The notes beneath the pieces were generated by a model that was not told the origin of the DNA, ran no database searches, and saw nothing but the letters and a program-made list of their open reading frames with translations. The translations under genes were made by a program, and so were the position numbers. Positions 1 to 10,900 of a DNA stretch of 64,000 nt are shown in pieces; position 1 is the stretch's first letter; every line of letters begins with the position of its first letter. The DNA comes from Saturnia japonica (taxonomy: Eukaryota; Arthropoda; Insecta; Lepidoptera; Saturniidae). The stretch is from contig CM065321.1 in the NCBI GenBank assembly GCA_033032175.1, forward strand, positions 16,576,501-16,640,500, given 5' to 3'.

Positions 1-1557
1 TTCCTTATAGCCTCGTTATTAACTTTATCTGGGACTGTTTTGTTGAGTAATTATAGGTATATTCCTAAGAGGGTAATGGTTATACTCTTCCACGGTGACC
101 AACCGGGTTTAGAAGAGGTAGTTTCGTTATTAGTTAGACTAAAATAAGGCTCACTTAGTTATTAGTAGATAGCTACATTTGCAAGTGCACCTTTTTTCAT
201 GGCAATTTTTAATGTTTAATATTATAAAAGCACCCACAAAAAAGGTGTGGACCAAGAGCCCGATGATTTGTCTTATAAAAAAAAACATAGACGGGGAGAA
301 CGCATCGGCTCTGCGCCTGACCTGTGTATAAAGTGTTTTGTTATAAAAACTAATTTATACGTGTAAACTATATTAAGTTAGATTTTACACATCATACGCG
401 ACTACTGTGAGGCTCGCTCGTTTTTTGTTCAAACAACGGCATTAGTCATTATCGAAATACCTTCGTACACGAGTCCGATATTCAAAGCACAGTTCAACAA
501 TGTGTCCGGCCTATCGCGGCTCGATCAAACACTAAACAAGCCCAGCAGAGAATGTTAAACGTCGGTACCCGAAAGAACCGAATGTTTCCTGTGGTATTGT
601 TCTAGATGTCAATTTGATTATAATTTGAATATTATTCCCATAGTTAAGTACGTATTGTGATCATATGGTTAGTTGGTTTTTTTAAATGGTCACTTTGTTA
701 CTGATCATTATTATAATAAAAATGTTAATTTAAGTATTATACGAGACTAGGGAACGGAAACCTTGATTATTAGAAACCTGTGAGTTACTGATATGGCGAC
801 GTTTAATTACGTGAGATGTTTAATTTTTGAAGTGAAACTTCTTTGCGCGCATGAGGGTAAAATTTTTACGGATGCAACGCATCACGACAATGTGAAACGT
901 TTTGAGAGAGAGAGGGAGGGAGAGAGCGATTAAGACTTATTGAGAGAGAATGAGAAAGGGCGAACGTAGCATGAAGCACGTAGCCATGGAGACAATGTGT
1001 AAACAGTGAGTTAAATTTATAAATAATCATTTTGTGATAAATTTGTAAATCGTCTAAGCAGTTGTTCAGAGTAAGTGATATATTTGTTATCTTTTTGTTA
1101 ATATACAATTATTTATGTTAATTCGTTTGAAGGTTAGGAAGTTTTAATATTTACAAATAACATGTAGCATTTTAATTTGCAACTCGTCATTTATGAATTA
1201 ATATACTTAATATTTGAATGACAATTAAATTCATTAAATTCCTAACATATCTTTCTTTTCCCTCCCTCTAAGTCTCGGAAATCTAAAGCTTTAGATTAGT
1301 ATAAATATAAACGAGATTTAAAAATTAGTTTGCCAATGAAGTTTCACTACTGACTTGTGTACTTTGTACGCACGCACTTTTTTAAAATATATTTATCCAA
1401 TTGTTTTAACAATAGCAACTCGGAGTTTGGGTTTGCATGTTTCTTAGTACGTGGTGTAAGTGAAACCCTCAGAAAACATAAAAATCTTCTTTAATATCTC
1501 TTTATAAAAATCCTAAATCAGCGCGACTCGCACTATTAACTACTCGTATTGTACATA
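1..1557. other. Gene-free left edge
   Basis: No convincing coding region or recognised repeat was found on either strand. A purine-rich GA tract lies at about 905-955. The last five bases before the copia element (1558-1562, GAACA) are its target-site duplication. Confidence 0.5.
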
Positions 1558-1562
1558 GAACA

Positions 1563-1761
1563 TGTTGAGTAGATACTCTTTTATAATAAATTTGTATCTT
1601 CCATATTTTAAATTTGGTATGTGTCATACAGTTGTCTTTTGTTATGTAAAGATCTTTGCTACCTTATATATATGTTTTTTCCTGTTCTTTACTTTTATAA
1701 GCTGGTTTTATTTATTACTACAAATAACTTCCACTGCGCTACCGGCTCATAATCTGCTACA
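1563..1761 (+). repeat. Copia 5' LTR
   Basis: Starts TG and ends CA. It matches 6101-6299 over its full 199 bp with a single difference at 1644. A TATATATA stretch near 1664-1671 could be the TATA box of the element promoter; this is inferred from position only. Confidence 0.97.
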
Positions 1762-1763
1762 AT

Positions 1764-1777
1764 GGTTATGGGCCCAG
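1764..1777 (+). other. Copia primer-binding site, half tRNA-iMet type
   Basis: Two bases after the LTR is GGTTATGGGCCCAG. This is complementary to the anticodon stem-loop region of initiator methionine tRNA, not to a tRNA 3' end. Drosophila copia is known to prime from a cleaved half of tRNA-iMet in this way. Confidence 0.9.
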
Positions 1778-1897
1778 TTGCCGATAATAATATATAAATA
1801 AAATCGGTGGATAACGAAAGAAGAGTTATCATATGTGATCGTCGAATAAAAGTGCAAAGAGATCAATTGTAAGTGGAGCAGCGAAAAGGGCGGCACC

Positions 1898-4654
1898 ATG
1901 ACTACAGTGAGGATCGAGGTTCTTGGTAGGAATAACTATGATTCCTGGAAGGTACACGCACAGGCGATTTTAATAAAGAACGATTTATGGGAATACGTAG
2001 ATGGTAGTAAACCAAAGCCAGTCGAATTACCAGAGGCGGCTTTATGGGAGTCACAAGACTCAAAAGCGAAGGCAGAGCTAATTTTAGCGATGAGCCCGAG
2101 CGAGTTACGTCATATAAGAGAGTGTAAGACATCAAACGATGTTTGGTTGAAACTTGAGTCGGTATATGCTTCGAAAGGACCAGCTAGGAAGGCTAGCTTA
2201 CTGAAGCAGCTCATATTATGTAAAATGAGCGAAGGTGATGATATTCACGAACACTTGGCCAAGTTCTTTGACGCTAAATGCAAGTTACACGAGATGGACG
2301 TAGAAATTCACAATGATTTAGCATCGATAATGCTATTGTTTAGCTTGCCATCAAGTTTCGAGAATTTCAGGTGTGCAATAGAGTCTAGAGATTCATTTCC
2401 GGACCCGGAGATATTAAAAATTAAAATTCTTGAAGAAAGCAATGCTAGGAGATCGAGTAGCGATAATACTTTCAATGTTTTGAAGAGAAATAAGAAGAAA
2501 TTTGGATCAAACTCTGTACAGTCTGTCGATAAAATGTCTAAGTTTGTTTACAAATGTTTTAAATGTCATAAAAAAGGACACAAAGCTTTGGAGTGTAATA
2601 AATTAAAACAGAAGGATTTGGTAAAATATGTATCAGAAAATAAATTAACAACAGAAAAGGTCGATACTAGTTTTGTAACATTTAATTGTGTTTCAGGTGA
2701 TTGTCACTTTGGAAACTGCGAGAATGGAAACTGGATTATCGATAGCGGTTGTACGAGTCATATATGTAACGATAAAACCTATTTTGGAAAAACTTTACAG
2801 CCTTCTGACGGTAAAGTGACTCTGGCTACTAATCAGAGTGCTCTAGTACAAGGTAAAGGTACAGTAAGATTGTCTGCATATAATACTAACTTCAAAAGTG
2901 TAGTTGAACTACTTAACACGTTATATGTTCCTGATTTGCGAACTAACTTGATTTCAGTTGCAAAAATTACCGATAAGGGGTTTCATGTTACGTTTAGGGA
3001 TGATAGGGCTCTAGTGACTGATACTGATAGTAATGTGAAGTTAATCGCATTTCGAAAAGATAATCTTTATTATGTGAAGGAACAGTGTGCTCAAGCTTCA
3101 TCGGTTTCTAATGAAAGCGATATTTTAAAATGGCATGAGCGTTTGGGTCACTTAAATGCAAACGATCTAACAAAACTCTTAGACCATTGCAATTTACGTG
3201 TCGGAACTAATACGAGTACCGTCAATAGGTTGCGTAATTGCGAAATATGCATACGTGATAAAATGAGTTCTCTTCCTTTTTCTTACTCGAGCGGACCGTG
3301 TAATGAAAAACTAAAAATAGTTTATTCCCATGTATGTGGTCCTATGAAAAATACAGCCTTAGGAGGCGCGAAATATTTTGTGACGTTTATCGACGATTCT
3401 ACGAGATGGTGCGAGGTATATTTATTAAGTAAGAAGAGTTCAGTTTTTACTGTGTTTAAAATATACAAGCAATATGTAGAAAATATGACTGGCAAGAAAA
3501 TAAAATACTTACCAACTGATAATGGCGGTGAGTATTGTAATAAAGAGTTTGATGACTTCTTGAGTAAAGAAGGAATTTCTAGAAGAAAAACGATTCCTCA
3601 TACTCCACAGCAAAACGGTGTAGCTGAGAGGATGAATAGAACACTGGTTGAGATGGCAAGATGCATGTTGTTATCATCTAAACTTTCAGGCGGATTTTGG
3701 GCGGATGCTGTAGTGACGGCATGTCATGTTAGAAATAAGTGCCCATCTACAGCGATTAATGGCGAAATACCATATGAGAAATTATTTGATAGACGTGTAA
3801 ATATAAATTATTTAAGACCTTTTGGAAATAAAATTTTTATTTTAGATATGGATATAAATAAGGATAAATTTACAGCTCGTAGTGTAGAAGGAATTTTTGT
3901 TGGATATCCTAGAGACCAAAAAGGATATAGAGTATGGTTGCCGAATAATCGTAAACTGATTGTTGCAAGAGATGTAAGGTTTTTAGACGTGAACACATCT
4001 GAAAACGAGAACAACATAAACCCACTACAGGTTGTGACTGAATCACAAGAAGGGAGGCCAGTCAAGTATGTGGACTTAGATATTAAACCATCGACTTCAA
4101 AGACTCATATTGAAGGGTCAGCTCAACATGAGCCTCCTTTGAGTGATAGTATTGTCCTAGAAGAAGTACGAGAAGAAGAAGTTCGTAGAGGTCCAGGCAG
4201 ACCTAGAATTCAAAGAGGTCAAGTAGGTAGGCCGAAGAAGGTGTACCGAACTGTCAGTGCAACGAGAAGGGAACGAGAGGAAGACGAAGATGAGTGGAGT
4301 GATGTAGGTGGAAATAATGCCAGCAATGAAGAAACAGCTGTAAGTTTAGATGAATTTACTGATTGTGAAGATTTCGTGGGCAATGCAATGGAAATTTCGT
4401 TAAAAGAGGCGTTATCGAGTAGTGAAGAAAAGCTTTGGAAAGAAGCGATTACTTCAGAGATACGAAGTCTCGTTAAAAACCGGACGTGGGAAATCGTCAA
4501 GAAGCGCTCAAATCGTGATGTAGTAGGATGTCGATTCGTTCTAACTACAAAGATAAATGTGGACAAATCTGAAAAGAAAAAAAGCCAGATTGGTTGCCAA
4601 AGGTTACAGTCAGCGATATCGGTATTGATTATCGTGATACTTTTGCGCCAGTGA
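1898..4654 (+). CDS. Copia gag-protease-integrase polyprotein, frame broken at 3' end
   Basis: ATG at 1898 opens a long frame. An N-terminal Gag region (UBN2-like) runs over about residues 1-200. The CCHC knuckle CFKCHKKGHKALEC spans residues 220-233. The aspartic protease motif DSG is at residues 282-284 (WIIDSGCTSH). The integrase HHCC zinc domain begins near His413, with its Cys pair at 448-451. In the integrase core the second Asp (LPTDNGGEY) and the Glu-containing PQQNGVAERMNRT segment are present. The usual first Asp (SDVCGP in copia) is His478 here (SHVCGP). The frame leaves the conserved reverse-transcriptase sequence at an A-run near 4575-4583, and the last roughly 25 residues are out-of-frame readthrough. 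Gag-Pol is one frame in copia elements, so this is a break, not programmed frameshifting. Confidence 0.93.
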   Translation: MTTVRIEVLGRNNYDSWKVHAQAILIKNDLWEYVDGSKPKPVELPEAALWESQDSKAKAELILAMSPSELRHIRECKTSNDVWLKLESVYASKGPARKASLLKQLILCKMSEGDDIHEHLAKFFDAKCKLHEMDVEIHNDLASIMLLFSLPSSFENFRCAIESRDSFPDPEILKIKILEESNARRSSSDNTFNVLKRNKKKFGSNSVQSVDKMSKFVYKCFKCHKKGHKALECNKLKQKDLVKYVSENKLTTEKVDTSFVTFNCVSGDCHFGNCENGNWIIDSGCTSHICNDKTYFGKTLQPSDGKVTLATNQSALVQGKGTVRLSAYNTNFKSVVELLNTLYVPDLRTNLISVAKITDKGFHVTFRDDRALVTDTDSNVKLIAFRKDNLYYVKEQCAQASSVSNESDILKWHERLGHLNANDLTKLLDHCNLRVGTNTSTVNRLRNCEICIRDKMSSLPFSYSSGPCNEKLKIVYSHVCGPMKNTALGGAKYFVTFIDDSTRWCEVYLLSKKSSVFTVFKIYKQYVENMTGKKIKYLPTDNGGEYCNKEFDDFLSKEGISRRKTIPHTPQQNGVAERMNRTLVEMARCMLLSSKLSGGFWADAVVTACHVRNKCPSTAINGEIPYEKLFDRRVNINYLRPFGNKIFILDMDINKDKFTARSVEGIFVGYPRDQKGYRVWLPNNRKLIVARDVRFLDVNTSENENNINPLQVVTESQEGRPVKYVDLDIKPSTSKTHIEGSAQHEPPLSDSIVLEEVREEEVRRGPGRPRIQRGQVGRPKKVYRTVSATRREREEDEDEWSDVGGNNASNEETAVSLDEFTDCEDFVGNAMEISLKEALSSSEEKLWKEAITSEIRSLVKNRTWEIVKKRSNRDVVGCRFVLTTKINVDKSEKKKSQIGCQRLQSAISVLIIVILLRQ

Positions 4655-5994
4655 TGAGGCTTGATACTGTCAGATTGTTATCCGCTTTAGCTGTTGAGTT
4701 AGATATGGAAATACATCAGATAGATATCAACACAGCCTATCTGAATGGATATCTAGACGAAGAGGTATACATGAAAATACCGGAATTTTTAAAAGAAAGT
4801 CTCGTTAAATTGTTACAAACGGAAGATTTTTTAGTCAAGAAACAGGCGCAGCAAATGTTAGCGGACATACGAGCGGGTGGCAATGTTTGCCGTTTACGCA
4901 AGTCTTTGTATGGCTTAAAGCAATCTGGACGCCAGTGGAACATAAGACTTGACGAAAAATTGAAGAATATGAACTTTAAGCAGTCATTAAATGAGCCGTG
5001 TTTGTATTTTAAAGAGGTTGACGACTGCGGATCAAAACTCTTTGTCTGTGTATATACGGACGATATTTTGATTGCAAGTCAGAAAAAAGATTGTATTCTG
5101 GATTTTAAAAAGGAATTAGGAAAAGAGTTCGAATTGAAAGGCTATGGAATTGCAAAGTTTATATTGGGAATAGATATTGATAGAAGTGACAACGTCATAA
5201 AGTTGACACAATCTCAATACATAAATAAAATAGTACAACGTTTTGGACTCCAAGATTGTAAGGATACAAATGCCACACCAATGGAGGTTAATTTAAAACT
5301 ACATAATATTGATACTGATAGTGGTTCTATTTTTCCGTATAGGGAGTTAATAGGATGTTTGATATATTTATCCGTAGGTACCAGGCCAGATATTGCAAAT
5401 GCAGTGGCAAAAATGGGTCAGTTTGTCGATAAAGCAGATAAAAATTGTTGGAAAGCGGCAATGAGGATCCTGCGTTACTTAAAAAGGACGCGTGATTATG
5501 GTCTTGTTTATAAGAAAACTGGTAAGTCTATTAAGGGATATTTTGATAGTGATTGGGGCAATTGTATTATAGACAGACGTAGTTATTCAGGTTATGTTTT
5601 TACCTTAGCTGGTGCAGCAATATCCTGGAAGTCACAAAAACAGAGGTCTGTCGCGACTTCTACTTGTGAGGCAGAATATGTAAGTTTATCGGTAGCTATG
5701 AAAGAGGCTATCTACTTAAATAGTTTGTTGACTGAAATCGGGTTAGCGACTGTGAGCAGGGTACAATTACATGCGGACAATCAGGGAGCAATAGCGTTAT
5801 CGAAAGATCCCGTATTCCATTCCCGCAGTAAGCACATTAGTATCAAGTATCATTTCTTGAGAGATACGTTAAAAACTAACAAAGATATTGTGGTGAAATA
5901 TATTCCAACAGAACTGATGCTCGGTGATATATTAACGAAACCACTGCCTAAGCAGAAACATTATTATTGTATGGAAGGTTTAGGCGTTACTTAG
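4594..5994 (+). CDS. Copia reverse transcriptase-RNase H portion, detached from gag-pol
   Basis: This frame carries the rest of the copia polyprotein, but it opens without an ATG (the first codon is TTG) and is read in another frame from gag-integrase. Homology to RT is continuous from the DYRDTFAPV segment onward. Motifs seen are YLNGYLDEEVYM, SLYGLKQSGRQWN, the catalytic YTDD box (most copia elements have YVDD), and GTRPDIANAV. RNase H follows with FDSDWG, CEAEY and the HADNQGAIALS to HSRSKHISIKYHFLRD segment. A third frame holds the conserved residues between about 4584 and 4617, so two single-base frame changes separate this part from the upstream ORF. It ends at TAG 5992-5994, about 100 bp before the 3' LTR. 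Confidence 0.93.
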   Translation: MPKVTVSDIGIDYRDTFAPVMRLDTVRLLSALAVELDMEIHQIDINTAYLNGYLDEEVYMKIPEFLKESLVKLLQTEDFLVKKQAQQMLADIRAGGNVCRLRKSLYGLKQSGRQWNIRLDEKLKNMNFKQSLNEPCLYFKEVDDCGSKLFVCVYTDDILIASQKKDCILDFKKELGKEFELKGYGIAKFILGIDIDRSDNVIKLTQSQYINKIVQRFGLQDCKDTNATPMEVNLKLHNIDTDSGSIFPYRELIGCLIYLSVGTRPDIANAVAKMGQFVDKADKNCWKAAMRILRYLKRTRDYGLVYKKTGKSIKGYFDSDWGNCIIDRRSYSGYVFTLAGAAISWKSQKQRSVATSTCEAEYVSLSVAMKEAIYLNSLLTEIGLATVSRVQLHADNQGAIALSKDPVFHSRSKHISIKYHFLRDTLKTNKDIVVKYIPTELMLGDILTKPLPKQKHYYCMEGLGVT

Positions 5995-6100
5995 TTTCTT
6001 AAATTTTTAATGTGCTGTTATGTTTATATACCTTGTTTGTTTCTCTAAGTATATAGTAGATAGTTATACTATGTTTTGGAAGGTACAATTTAAGGGAGCG

Positions 6101-6299
6101 TGTTGAGTAGATACTCTTTTATAATAAATTTGTATCTTCCATATTTTAAATTTGGTATGTGTCATACAGTTGTCTTTTGTTGTGTAAAGATCTTTGCTAC
6201 CTTATATATATGTTTTTTCCTGTTCTTTACTTTTATAAGCTGGTTTTATTTATTACTACAAATAACTTCCACTGCGCTACCGGCTCATAATCTGCTACA
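6101..6299 (+). repeat. Copia 3' LTR
   Basis: Matches 1563-1761 with one substitution (6182). It is followed directly by the GAACA target duplication at 6300-6304. Confidence 0.97.
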
Positions 6300-6699
6300 G
6301 AACAGTGCGTACAAGTCTGGTCGTTACACCGGTCAACGATGACCATAATCATGAAAAATGTATTCTATCTCATTCTCTCGCGAGCTAAATCCTATAGATG
6401 TATTTCTCTTTTTAGTATCGCTTTTTCGTTTCATTTCACCGCGTTTCAAATCACAACAGTCCTAAAGAAATTTTTACTTGAAAACTCTATTTTCCACGCT
6501 ACCTGTAACGTCATCGTTTATCTTATATTTTTCATGTGGGCAAACAACACATGTTAAAAACACAAGACGAAAGATAACAATAAATAAATACTGTTCGTGC
6601 ATGAGACGTATCAACGAATCTAAACATTCTAAACTACGCAAACATGCAATATAATATAATAAAAATAATTAAATGTCAAAATTAGTTATTATCATAATT

Positions 6700-7005
6700 T
6701 TAATACGTGAAGCAAAAACTGTGTACCTCTTTTTAAACGTATTGCGTGCACGGAAGACCGAGATTTGGCATGGTTAAAGTTTATATGGAGAAGGAGTGCA
6801 GAAAGCTAAAATTTATCTATAATATTAGTTAGTAATATATTAAATTAAATAAATTAATACTGCGAATCCAAAACCTACCAGTGCCATTGAACTTAGACCC
6901 TCCAAAATATTGACATTGTCACACTATGAAAAGTGACAGCAAGTGATATAATATTCATTGTTTAGGTTCATACTGCAAATGTCAAACAGTAAATAGTCTA
7001 TGATT
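6700..7005 (+). repeat. Dispersed repeat A, intact copy
   Basis: This block reappears on the minus strand at about 13370-14115. There it is split by a MITE, so this uninterrupted copy shows the state before insertion. Shared landmarks are the 'tggcatggttaaagttta' segment and the 'gccattgaacttaga' segment. No coding content or element class was recognised. The interval from 6305 to 6700 shows no feature. Confidence 0.75.
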
Positions 7006-7189
7006 AAAATGTAACGAAAGTGCGACATGACGGAGTTACAATATTCATCAATGATAATAATGTAAATACATTTTACTGGCTTTTTTAAAATTTTATTAAA
7101 ACAATTTAATGTATTAAATAATGTGCATTTTTATACACCATTAAATTATTTTTACACATACTTTTTTTTATTTTAGAATTTAATATACT

Positions 7190-7510
7190 GTTAGCCTTAG
7201 GGGCCCTGGAGCCTCTGATGGCTTTTACAGCTTCACCGGACTTTGGTGCAAGCGCTTAGGGCACTCAGCCGCGAATGTTTTGGACAACTCGCGCACAAGG
7301 GTGTCAAAGTGGCCGGACCTCGGCTTGGGCGGTTGTCACGATTGCAAATAAGTCGCGATCTGACTAATTCCCTATTCGTAAATTCGAGCAAACTAACATA
7401 TACACATATACATGTTCCCCTCCTCCTGGGAGGAAGGAAGGAAACATGCATATGTGTATTTAGTGATCGGAATTTACAGATACTTAAAAAAATGTCAGTA
7501 AAATATTATT
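7190..7510 (+). repeat. Dispersed repeat B (GGGGCCCTG-type)
   Basis: Begins TTAGCCTTAGGGGCCCTGG and contains CTCCTGGGAGGAAGGAAG. The same sequence recurs at 47760-47965 and its first 60 bp recur twice at 49128-49300. It is locally GC-richer than its surroundings. The class is unknown; it could be the end of a LINE. Confidence 0.7.
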
Positions 7511-8950
7511 AGGTCTTTACCTATGAAATTGCCGTTTTGTATGAAAAAATTTAAACGAATTTTTTTTCATGTATTTTTTATTTGTATTAATCGAAGTAAT
7601 CACCCAAGCAAAAATGACGTACAATACAGTCGAGAGATTCCGCGTAAAACATAAACGAAAAGGGTTGCGAACTTGGAAAATTTTATTTGCCTAGTTTTTA
7701 TTTAAATAAAAATAAACAATGTTACATAACGCGTCGTTTGAACCTCCTTCCAGCCCTTGTAACGCATCGTAACGTATTAAAAGTCCCCCTTCCCCCAAAT
7801 CGTGTTACGTGAAACGAGAACGCCTCCTAACTTCATCATGTAGTTGGACAACGAAATAACATTTTTAGAGTTAATGACGTAAGTAGATAATAATTAGACA
7901 CTATTTTTTTCGCAATACTAAAACCAAATCTATATAAATAAATTACAAGTACCTTTATATAACTCGAACTTTATTAAAGTGTACGGAGATGACGCAGCGG
8001 TTGTATTTGCATTAATTACTTAACTACCCAGTCGCGGCCAAGTTAAGTTATAATTAATTTGTTGGTTTATCGTCCGTTGGCACCTAGCGGGATAATGACC
8101 TGCGATGAATGGAGCGTAAATCCTCGTTATAAATATTAATTTATTATAGGTGGCAATGGTTAGATGAGGCGTTAGACCTTCTCGTTTAGGGTTGCCAACT
8201 TTTAAATGTGAACTCGGTTTTGGGGGAATAATGCAAATTGAATTGGTTAACGGAACTGAAAAAAAGTAAAAAATATTTACTCAAGTATAAGATTTTGGTA
8301 ATTAATGAAAAAGTACCTGACTGGTTCGCGAACAATATAATTGTATAAGGTTACAGTAGAATTTTAACGATTAAGAGGAAACGCAGGCAGTATTTTGCCT
8401 ATACAATATTCTTTGGATAATAGTACGAGAGCAAATATTTTTATACTTTACAATTTACATCTACCACTACCATGACGTCTACTACTACAATAATGCCGAA
8501 AATTTACCTTTAATTTTAAATGAACCTGCTTTTTTTACCGTCACATTTAGAAATCCAGCAAACAAATTTGCCGACTACAAAAAGAAAAATAAAAACATAC
8601 AGACATAGCCTTCTTTTATTATTATTTAAAAAAATATTAAATTCGGTGCAGTTTTTGAGGAGGAATCAGAGGAATACGAAACTATGGTTTTGCCAATTTT
8701 ACTTAGGTAACCTAAGCCCGAACTGCAGTTGTCACTTTCGCACTCTATTCGGTGAGGTTCGCATACAGCGCGACAGCGATAGATTGTAGAAATACCTATT
8801 ATTGGGATGTTTCTTAGACCGCGCATCGTCTTAACCCTTTGGTTCCCGACGTCACAACAAGGTGCGTAAAATTGGCATAAATGCCATCCACGGGAGCTAT
8901 GCTATTAAGGCAGATTTTGTATCGTGATTGCATTTGACGTGGACTTACTG
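7511..8950. other. No recognised gene
   Basis: Only short chance ORFs occur here. The GC-rich stretch at 7730-7830 may be part of an old transposon, but no termini were found. Confidence 0.45.
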
Positions 8951-8953
8951 TTA

Positions 8954-9422
8954 AGCTTAGTTTACACAGAGCGAGCTAGAGTGCGTGTCGGCCTACGCAA
9001 GAGCAGTGCAGCAGCTCGCACCGTGTGGGCGTGTATCATACAACTTACTCGCATTTTCGAGTTGGACAGTAGTTGGCACGTCACTCGTATTGTTCGGACG
9101 CATTCGGTAGTAGCTCGCCAGTCAGTCGTGAGAGTACTCTGTTAATTAACGTTTTTCTTCCTTTTTTTGATAGTTTTTTAAACCCATTTACTAATTCAAA
9201 ACTTAGAATTGTAGTCATTGACCTTGTCACAGTTTTATTTATTAAATCACGTTAACTTGCCATTGCAAGATCTTAGTACTACTCCAGCACACAACTCGCG
9301 AGAGACTAGACAGCTACTTTCATCATGAAAACGACTAAGGCAATCCGAGCTACTAACACGAGTGCACAATGCAACCAGCTGTCAGCTGTCTAGTCAGCAA
9401 CTCGCACGGTGTAAACCAGGCT
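8954..9422. mobile_element. MITE with 22-bp imperfect terminal inverted repeats
   Basis: The left end AGCTTAGTTTACACAGAGCG and the reverse complement of the right end, AGCCTGGTTTACACCGTGCG, match at 18 of the first 22 positions. Both ends are flanked by TTA (extendable to TTAA), at 8951-8953 and 9423-9425. Many short CTCGC/GCGAG motifs fill the inside. There is no transposase. A 3-bp TTA duplication fits PIF/Harbinger; TTAA would fit piggyBac. The superfamily is therefore unsettled. Confidence 0.7.
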
Positions 9423-9619
9423 TTAAAGACACCCATATTGAATTTCTGTTCTCTCAGGCTTTTGTGGAAATAAAGGTTTTTAAATACCCATATAAACAGC
9501 ATTTTAATTACCCATGCTCGTAAACGTATAACATTTACGCATTTGCTTCACAGATATCGGGTTCCCAATAGTTCGAGTCTAGACATGAGAATTCTGTGTT
9601 CATAAAAACTTTTTTTTAA

Positions 9620-9790
9620 ATATATCTAAGGTGACAAATATGTGTACAGCCCACCTGATGGAAAGCGGTTACTGTAGCCTATGGATGCTTGTAACAGAAA
9701 GATGCTACCGACCTTGAACCCCTCTTCCTCAAAGGTAATGATGTCACGGTGGTAGCGTGTAAGGGAATCTTGTATTGCGTTCGAACTGTG
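9620..9790 (+). repeat. Dispersed repeat C (GATGGAAAGCGGTTAC-type)
   Basis: Contains the 'cccacctgatggaaagcggt' segment. Similar copies occur at 13215-13345 and 15608-15735. This is a common lepidopteran interspersed repeat in my recollection; its parent element was not identified. Confidence 0.65.
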
Positions 9791-9834
9791 ATTAAAGTTT
9801 CCAGAGTTATTTTTTATATTTTTATAGGTTTAGC

Positions 9835-10110
9835 TTTTGGCTACAATCTGACCTGATGTTAAATGAGGATCTGGCTCAAGATGCTGATACGCTAAGCCCA
9901 GTAGGAGGAGTGCCTCTCAAGTGCTGCTGCCGGAACACACCAATTAGTCTTGGTGACAGATATTCAACTTGAGGGTGGTAGCTGACCAGGTGGTATTAGA
10001 AAAATCCCTACCATCATGTTAAGGTTTTATCAAAATATTTTCTTTCACCTTAACCTCAGGGATTCGAACTCAAGTTCGAACTTATCCAACACTGATTAAA
10101 ATTAAAACGA
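9835..10110 (-). repeat. SINE family II copy
   Basis: Reads on the minus strand as the same 250-300 bp repeat found at 17225-17560, 19548-19830 and elsewhere. It has a tRNA-like head with a GTTCGAATCCC B box (near 10055-10065), then the GATGAAACCATAG-like and GTGTTCCGGCAGC body motifs. Confidence 0.8.
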
Positions 10111-10739
10111 AGGATATTGACCAGTGGAAAACTCTGGTCAATTCTATTGAGGTTGACCTTTTTAGTTTTGCTTAAAAACCGAATTAACTACAACAAAAGA
10201 CACAACACAGTGTTTAAAATATCACTACATAATTTTAAAATAATAAAAACAAACATTAAATTACAATAACACTTACTTAATAGTGGAATAATAATTATTT
10301 TTCTATAGTTTTTCCCATTCTTTGTGAAAGGAAAAGGCAAAGGTCTATAGGCATCTATAAGTTATGCACTATATAACTTTAATGACTAATAAGTATGGTT
10401 ATTTAAAGAAATGTTATATACACACATTCATAGGAGATATGTATGTACGTTCATTTCGAAACGGAAATTAATATTTATAAATACTAGAACAAGTACGGGC
10501 GTTAAACAAACGCTTTACTTATCTGACACTCAAGTTATTTGCTATTTTCTCTAAGTTAAACATTTGTTGTAAGTTGGTTAAGTTGTGCTTTAACTCTTGT
10601 ACAGGCGAGTACAAAACTCATGAAATAAATTTATTTCAACCTAGTATTATTATATAGTTATATACAGTATTATATTATATACTTATATAATTATTATAGA
10701 CTACTATTATTTCTAGTCATCTATCTAGAATAATGTTAT
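10111..10739. other. No recognised gene
   Basis: AT-rich sequence without coding signal. The first 50 bp resemble the sequence found upstream of the SINE family II copy at 17225. Confidence 0.45.
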
Positions 10740-10900
10740 GTATAAAGGTGGATGGTTATAGGAGTAGAGGAAGACCGAAGGTGTTGATGGATTGTGTGAA
10801 GAACGATATGCGTATAAAGGGAGAGTGGGAGATTGGAAGAGGAAAACCTGTTGTGCCGACCTTACTTAAGTGGAAAGTAGGGTAAGAAAAAGAAGACTAT
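10740..10900 (+). mobile_element. RTE-type LINE, C-terminal relic
   Basis: One frame reads GYRSRGRPKVLMDCVKNDMRIKG, closely matching the better copy at 28825-29110. That block is the C-terminus of RTE-clade reverse transcriptases. A segment between MRIKG and the final tract is deleted here. Confidence 0.7.

Larger units (their letters stand above)
1563..6299 (+). mobile_element. Ty1/copia LTR retrotransposon, structurally complete
   Basis: A 4737-bp element has two 199-bp LTRs (TGTTGAG...TGCTACA) in direct orientation, flanked by the 5-bp duplication GAACA at 1558-1562 and 6300-6304. The LTRs differ at one base only (1644 A, 6182 G), so insertion is recent. A primer-binding site follows the left LTR and a short purine tract (about 6091-6100) precedes the right one. 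Domain order inside is gag zinc knuckle, protease, integrase, reverse transcriptase, RNase H, the order diagnostic of Ty1/copia (Pseudoviridae). The coding frame is broken twice near 4580-4620 and the integrase lacks a catalytic Asp, so this copy is unlikely to move by itself. Confidence 0.97.

Noticed and set aside
186..249. Short inverted repeat CACCTTTTTT / AAAAAAGGTG as a terminator or MITE
   Set aside because: Ten bases dominated by A/T runs are expected by chance in this composition; no flanking duplication was seen.
1562..1801. 79-codon ORF at the left LTR (and its partner at 6100)
   Set aside because: It is the LTR read in one frame. Copia LTRs encode no protein, and the first codon is shared with LTR boundary sequence.
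3300..4700. Programmed frameshift in copia
   Set aside because: The conserved residues pass through a third frame for only about 12 codons, and Ty1/copia Gag-Pol is usually one frame, so two ordinary indels explain it better.
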